This document shows, piece after piece, positions 6,101 to 7,713 of a stretch of DNA of 7,713 nt. Source of the stretch: JBHHZI01 sp046757965 (GTDB taxonomy: Bacteria; Acidobacteriota; Polarisedimenticolia; SMYD01). The position numbers and the translations under genes were made by a program. The number at the start of each line of letters is the position of its first letter. The stretch's first letter is position 1. Where the stretch lies: NCBI GenBank assembly GCA_046757965.1, contig JBHHZI010000147.1:1-7713 (forward strand). Reading direction: 5' to 3'. Under the pieces are notes generated by a model. It saw only the letters and a list, made by a program, of their open reading frames with translations. It was not told the origin of the DNA and searched no databases.

Positions 6101-6716
6101 TGGCGTCACCGACGAGGGGTTCGTGGATACCGACGGCGACGGGCTTGCCGATTGCATCGACCCGGACGATGACAATGACGGGGTCCCCGATGTCAGCGAC
6201 TGCGCGCCCCTGCTCGCCGGGATCAGCCAGCCGGCGGGCGATGCCGGGAACACCCTGCAACACGACGGCCAGCAGTTCACCTTCCTCCGTGTGCCCCAGG
6301 CCCATGTGTTCGACCTCTACACCGGGGACGTGGTCGTGCCCACGGACTTCTTCGATCACACCTGCTTCGTCGAACAGCACCCGGACACGCGTTTCACGAC
6401 GCCTGCTCCGGCCCCCGGCCATCTTCTCTACGTTCTCGTCGACCCCACCAACATCTGCGGCGATGATGGGATCCTCGGAACCACCTCGGCCGGAGCATCC
6501 CGTCCCGTGGGCGTGGCCTGCGCCTTCCTGGGCGCCGACATCGATATGGACGGGGTCGCCGACATCGACGACGTCTGTCCGCTGATCGCCGACCCCGCTC
6601 AGACCGACACCGACCGGGACGGTGTGGGCAATGCCTGTGACAACTGTCCGACCACGGCGAATCCGTCCCAGGTGGACAGTGACGGCGACGGCATCGGCGA
6701 CGCCTGCGCGCCGTGA
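3090..6716 (+). CDS. Secreted multidomain protein with Cys-rich, propeller and calcium-type repeats
   Basis: This is a 1208-residue exported protein of unknown function. The GTG start at 3090 is preceded by GGAGG at 8 bases. Residues 1-28 form a signal peptide (basic RHSR, hydrophobic LIAVMLLGFAAF, cleavage after ARA28). The order of parts is: Pro/Ala-rich linker 29-112; large beta-rich domain about 113-572; DUF4215/Myxococcus cysteine repeats 579-700; propeller-like insert 701-933; rest of the last cysteine repeat 934-956; MopE-like metal-binding motif 957-1010; thrombospondin type 3 block 1013-1038; globular module about 1049-1148; second thrombospondin type 3 block 1150-1207. The N-terminal domain carries PPDSTAAAGPNHVVDLVN, DPKVIYD, LLAVSDTSDPNGSW, LYITANMF and NRWGDYSAVATDP, a pattern I know from secreted sialidase-fold-like proteins of unknown role; I see no classical Asp-boxes or catalytic set. 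There is no C-terminal membrane anchor or sorting helix, so it is probably extracellular or bound to the surface through partners. A structural, adhesive or calcium-dependent binding role is inference. It is a single-gene unit between two minus-strand genes. Confidence 0.95.
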   Translation: MGTSRHSRLIAVMLLGFAAFCPVPGARADRPVIRPARPTVPPRLPPALQARAVPTWIRRPAVHAVVSPTTAALAASLRPAAWPVPSLAPLHPAPTGATTASAPVSGLSISSTTGPVVDFDSFNFDDNPRLLGVRAIPPDSTAAAGPNHVVDLVNILLRFHQKDGTLDLEDSLQNFFAPVSPLTFTFDPKVIYDTIGGRFVIVTLEKTSTSAGDAADTSRILLAVSDTSDPNGSWTQAAIDSKLSFQNPNTGTVLDHWADFPGLAADEEALYITANMFTFASNASGGQRVWIVEKGAGSGGLYDGGAATVSMIDPIISGAVATTQQPARIACTPPACPTPVGTWLASYDGLNNGVDEFIQTLRIDDPLGTPAVTLAFVNVGDIENTSSSVPDAPQPLVGVEIQTNDRRTLQAVWRDNTLTTVATSAPAGEATAHWWQIDTTTTPALADQGAIDGEDIAPGTRTFFPSVAVNGSGTLIIGFSAAGPSIFAGSYYAVRDSTMAAGAIGPSRLVRRGEDFYIRRFGGFSNRWGDYSAVATDPVDGCFWVYNQNAGPRGSSTSPLDDGFWETALLKTCPDLAVCGNGTVEAGESCEPPTPGCRSDCTFCGDGFVDRGETCDPPGTPAGTPAECRADCSFCGDGFLDSGEACDDAGNAAGDGCSASCRLEPFCGDGVVSAGETCDPGIDPLCSAGCFFCGDGTVNDRLRGSTGRQGERLVDIDPVTATTTFLAPSGRFGQITEIEFSPAGQLIGATGGGLSSLVNIDPVTGAESLRCHHSSGILTALEFVNGVLHGALRPPGSAGPESSLVTVGDPDASGICAVNVIGLTGIGAGASRENIGGLAYQVSTDTLFGCTASVGSGNLIQCDRTSGACTVLFPLGFNDCASLEFAPDGTLYAGIGGNNSTDAGALLRVDLAAMTATRVGFTGQPALSGLAFEREGCEDGNLVDGDGCSAACTLEFCVDGDGDGFGFPGTVVCPAGGAADCDDTDPAIHPGAVEVCNGVDDNCDGVTDEGFVDTDGDGLADCIDPDDDNDGVPDVSDCAPLLAGISQPAGDAGNTLQHDGQQFTFLRVPQAHVFDLYTGDVVVPTDFFDHTCFVEQHPDTRFTTPAPAPGHLLYVLVDPTNICGDDGILGTTSAGASRPVGVACAFLGADIDMDGVADIDDVCPLIADPAQTDTDRDGVGNACDNCPTTANPSQVDSDGDGIGDACAP
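4824..5189 (+). repeat. DUF4215/Myxococcus-type cysteine-rich disulfide repeats
   Basis: Residues 579-700 hold four full copies of a C-G-[DN]-G-x4-G-E-x-C unit, starting at C579, C604, C635 and C667, plus the first eight residues (CGDGTVND) of a fifth starting at C693. Each full copy closes with a C-x3-C pair (C597/C601, C628/C632, C657/C661, C686/C690). The units are 25 to 32 residues long and differ in the middle, so they are old, diverged copies. Such repeats are common in secreted myxobacterial and related proteins and form disulfides outside the cytoplasm. Confidence 0.88.
5190..5888 (+). other. Propeller-like five-repeat domain inserted in a Cys repeat
   Basis: Residues 701-933 contain five copies of a strand pair typical of beta-propellers. 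The strands LVDID (713), LVNID (757), LVTVG (804), LIQCD (859) and LLRVD (906) are spaced 44 to 55 residues apart. Each is preceded by a strand such as ITEIEFSPAGQLIG (735-748), LTALEFVNGVLHG (778-790), IGGLAYQVSTDTLFG (835-849) or CASLEFAPDGTLYAG (880-894). The last copy stops at LSGLAFE (927-933), and the missing strand is supplied by DRLRG (700-704). The blade count and fold are inference from sequence pattern; no enzyme motif is visible. Confidence 0.65.
5889..5957 (+). repeat. Second half of the fifth DUF4215 cysteine repeat
   Basis: Residues 934-956 read REGCEDGN, then LVDGDGC and SAAC, which is the standard second half of the repeat. Joined to CGDGTVND (693-700) they restore a full repeat in exact register (C-x7-[GR]-E-x-C-x-D-G-N). 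The two halves are separated only by the propeller-like insert. Confidence 0.8.
5958..6119 (+). other. MopE-like putative metal-binding motif
   Basis: Residues 957-1010 run from C957 through DGDGDGFG, DCDDTDPAIHPGA (980-992), VCNGVDDNCDG (995-1005) and TDEG. This is the putative metal-binding motif shared with the copper-binding MopE protein and found many times in myxobacterial and related secreted proteins. The acidic loops could bind calcium or another metal; the cysteines C973, C981, C996 and C1003 probably pair. Confidence 0.82.
6126..6203 (+). repeat. Thrombospondin type 3 calcium-type repeats, block 1
   Basis: Residues 1013-1038 contain DTDGDGLADCIDPDDDNDG and then VPDVSDC. The alternating Asp/Asn-Gly loops and the cysteines C1022 and C1038 fit thrombospondin type 3 repeats, which bind calcium in extracellular proteins. 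Confidence 0.85.
6234..6533 (+). other. Small globular module between two calcium-repeat blocks
   Basis: Residues 1049-1148 carry FDLYTGDV, CFVEQHPDTRFTTPA, GHLLYVLVDPTNICGDDGIL and SAGASRPVGVAC. The order YxxYxGD, a middle Cys, a Pro-rich turn, xxYLVxxxNxCGxGxxG and xxSxGxxRP resembles a short beta-sandwich, fibronectin-III-like module that recurs in secreted proteins of environmental bacteria. I recognise the pattern but not a named family. C1092 (within DHTCF), C1123 and C1144 may form disulfides. Confidence 0.5.
6537..6710 (+). repeat. Thrombospondin type 3 calcium-type repeats, block 2
   Basis: Residues 1150-1207 have DIDMDGVADIDDVCPL, then DTDRDGVGNACDNCP, then VDSDGDGIGDAC. This is the canonical D-x-D-x-D-G-(VI)-x-(DN)-xxD-x-CP pattern. 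The protein ends two residues after the last repeat, with no anchor, so the calcium-type block forms its C-terminus. Confidence 0.9.
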
Positions 6717-6728
6717 GCGGAAGGCGTC
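6699..6728. terminator. Possible hairpin across two convergent stop codons
   Basis: GACGCCT (6699-6705) pairs with AGGCGTC (6722-6728), giving a seven-pair stem around a 16-base loop that holds the stop codon of the secreted-protein gene (6714-6716). The 3' arm reaches into the stop codon of the HDOD gene (6727-6729). The site is where a two-way transcription end is needed, but neither strand has a T-tract and the loop is long. Confidence 0.3.
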
Positions 6729-7602
6729 AGAGCTGATCGAGGAAGCGAGACACCTCGAGACGCAGGTCGTAGATCTCCGCCATGATCACCAGGAACTCCT
6801 TCTCGGTGCAGCCGGTCGCGGCGAGGAGTTCACTCTGGACCAGAGGCGTCAGATGCTCCGAGAGATCGCCGACGGCCAGATGAACCATCAGATTGGAGAC
6901 ACAGACCACGCGCTGCAGCGGTGACAGAGAGTCGCGCAGATGCTCGAGTTCGTGCTGCTCGCAGCAGGTCATGACCGTGTCCGGCAGTCGCCACTGCCGG
7001 CAGAGTTCCGCGCCATAGGCCAGGTGTGACGGGGTCTGGAGTTCCTTCTCCGCCTCGTGAAAGAAGGTCTGCCTGGATGACGCCAGGTCCACGAGCTGGT
7101 GGAACCGATCCGGGAAGAACTTGAAGTGCACGAGCTTGCCGATGTCGTGGAGAAGTGCCGGGGCATAGAGTAACTCGGGGTCCATGGTCGGCTCGAAGTT
7201 GCGGGCCACGATCTTCGAGGTCAGTGCGGTGTAGTAGGAATGCGCCCAGAACCGGCGCTGCTCGACCGAATCGCCGGTGTCCAGCGCCTGCATCACCGAT
7301 ACCGACAGCACGATCCGCTGGATCTGCGCCAGGCCGAGATAGGCCACGGCGTGTCGCACGTCGTTGATCGAGCGAGGCAGGCCGTAGTAGGCCGAGTTGA
7401 CGATCTTGAGCGCCTCGGCCACCAGCCCGGGGTCGGTTCTCATCAGTTCCGCCACCTCGGCCGCGTCGACGGTGTCATTCTCCATGATGGCCAGCAGCCG
7501 GAGCGTGAGCTCCGGCAGCGGCGGCAGCGTGAAGTGACGCTCGAGGATCCGATCGTCCTCCGTTTCGGACAGCATCCGGCCCCGGTTGTCGGTGATGTTC
7601 AT
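6727..7602 (-). CDS. HDOD-domain signalling protein
   Basis: This is a 291-residue cytoplasmic protein whose HDOD domain fills about residues 20-225, leaving a short C-terminal helical tail. Hallmarks are LPPLPELTLRLLAIM (26-40), AELMRTDPGLVAEALKIVNS (51-70), YYGLPRSINDVRHAVAYLG (72-90), WAHSYYTA (119-126) and ALLHDIGKL (149-157). A later histidine-bearing segment, with H193 (PSHLAYGAEL) and H217 (CEQHELEH), completes the domain. HDOD proteins are relatives of HD phosphohydrolases that usually lack the full metal set and act as regulators or adaptors, often in chemotaxis, c-di-GMP or stress networks. No fused receiver, EAL, GGDEF or kinase domain is present, so its partner cannot be named. 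The ATG at 7602 has a G-rich run (GGGGGG) 9 bases upstream; the ATG at 7575 has a worse site and would shorten the N-terminus by nine residues. Confidence 0.94.
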   Translation of the reverse strand: MNITDNRGRMLSETEDDRILERHFTLPPLPELTLRLLAIMENDTVDAAEVAELMRTDPGLVAEALKIVNSAYYGLPRSINDVRHAVAYLGLAQIQRIVLSVSVMQALDTGDSVEQRRFWAHSYYTALTSKIVARNFEPTMDPELLYAPALLHDIGKLVHFKFFPDRFHQLVDLASSRQTFFHEAEKELQTPSHLAYGAELCRQWRLPDTVMTCCEQHELEHLRDSLSPLQRVVCVSNLMVHLAVGDLSEHLTPLVQSELLAATGCTEKEFLVIMAEIYDLRLEVSRFLDQL

Positions 7603-7713
7603 GAGATGGTGCCCCCCACAATCTCAGTGTCGGCCAGGGAGGGAGGAAGTCAAGGCCCGGATGAGTTCAGGCCATCAATCGTCGCCAGTCGTCCAGGCTT
7701 CCTACGGTCATGT
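7603..7713 (-). promoter_or_regulatory. Upstream region of the HDOD gene
   Basis: These 111 bases hold one -35-like element on the minus strand, TTGACT (five of six to consensus), but no acceptable -10 at 16-18 bases. No clear operator, riboswitch or tandem repeat is visible. The minus-strand frame 7667-7711 could be the end of another gene: read from 7711 it gives MTVGSLDDWRRLMA and then a stop. If so, that gene and the HDOD gene lie in the same direction, about 64 bases apart. Nothing firmer can be said from 47 bases. Confidence 0.25.

Noticed and set aside
5526..6422. A 298-codon minus-strand open frame under the secreted-protein gene
   Set aside because: It is antisense to clear cysteine, metal-binding and calcium repeats. 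The long frame is a side effect of repeated GAC/GGC codons.
7630..7660. Sigma-70 promoter for the HDOD gene built on the TTGACT element
   Set aside because: The -35 match is good, but no hexamer at 16-18 bases resembles TATAAT; the best partial matches lie at 21-22 bases.

Overview
The window is GC-rich throughout, and its open frames show the third-position G/C bias of a GC-rich bacterial chromosome. It carries four protein genes: the 3' part of a formate dehydrogenase catalytic subunit (+), an MscS-type channel (-), a 1208-residue secreted multidomain protein (+) and an HDOD-domain protein (-). The signal peptide, the Myxococcus-type cysteine repeats (DUF4215), a MopE-like metal-binding motif and the thrombospondin type 3 repeats together suggest a Gram-negative environmental bacterium of the deltaproteobacterial/myxobacterial, acidobacterial or similar metagenomic lineages. 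The sequence alone does not fix the phylum. No RNA gene, insertion sequence, phage gene or CRISPR array was seen.

Layout. Positions 1-1698 hold the end of a molybdopterin formate dehydrogenase that is cut by the left edge; its active-site cysteine, histidine and arginine are present. A hairpin lies in the 87-base gap before the convergent channel gene (1786-2847, -). The 242-base divergent region 2848-3089 contains promoter-like elements for both flanking genes, a long GC hairpin in the likely channel leader, and a small palindrome overlapping the ribosome binding site of the large secreted protein. That protein fills 3090-6716. It converges with the HDOD gene (6727-7602, -), leaving only 10 bases between the stop codons. 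The last 111 bases hold the HDOD upstream region and possibly the very end of another minus-strand gene.

The genes do not form an obvious pathway. Each belongs to its own transcription unit, as the alternating strands show: anaerobic or C1 energy metabolism, osmotic protection, an exported surface or extracellular protein, and a signalling adaptor. I see no defence, mobile or otherwise coherent new system.

The most unusual structure is inside the secreted protein. Its fifth cysteine repeat is interrupted in exact register by about 233 residues that form a five-repeat propeller-like domain. The two ends of that domain look like complementary halves of one blade. The whole protein is a mosaic of a large N-terminal beta domain, disulfide repeats, the inserted propeller, a metal-binding motif, two calcium-type repeat blocks and a second small inserted globular module.
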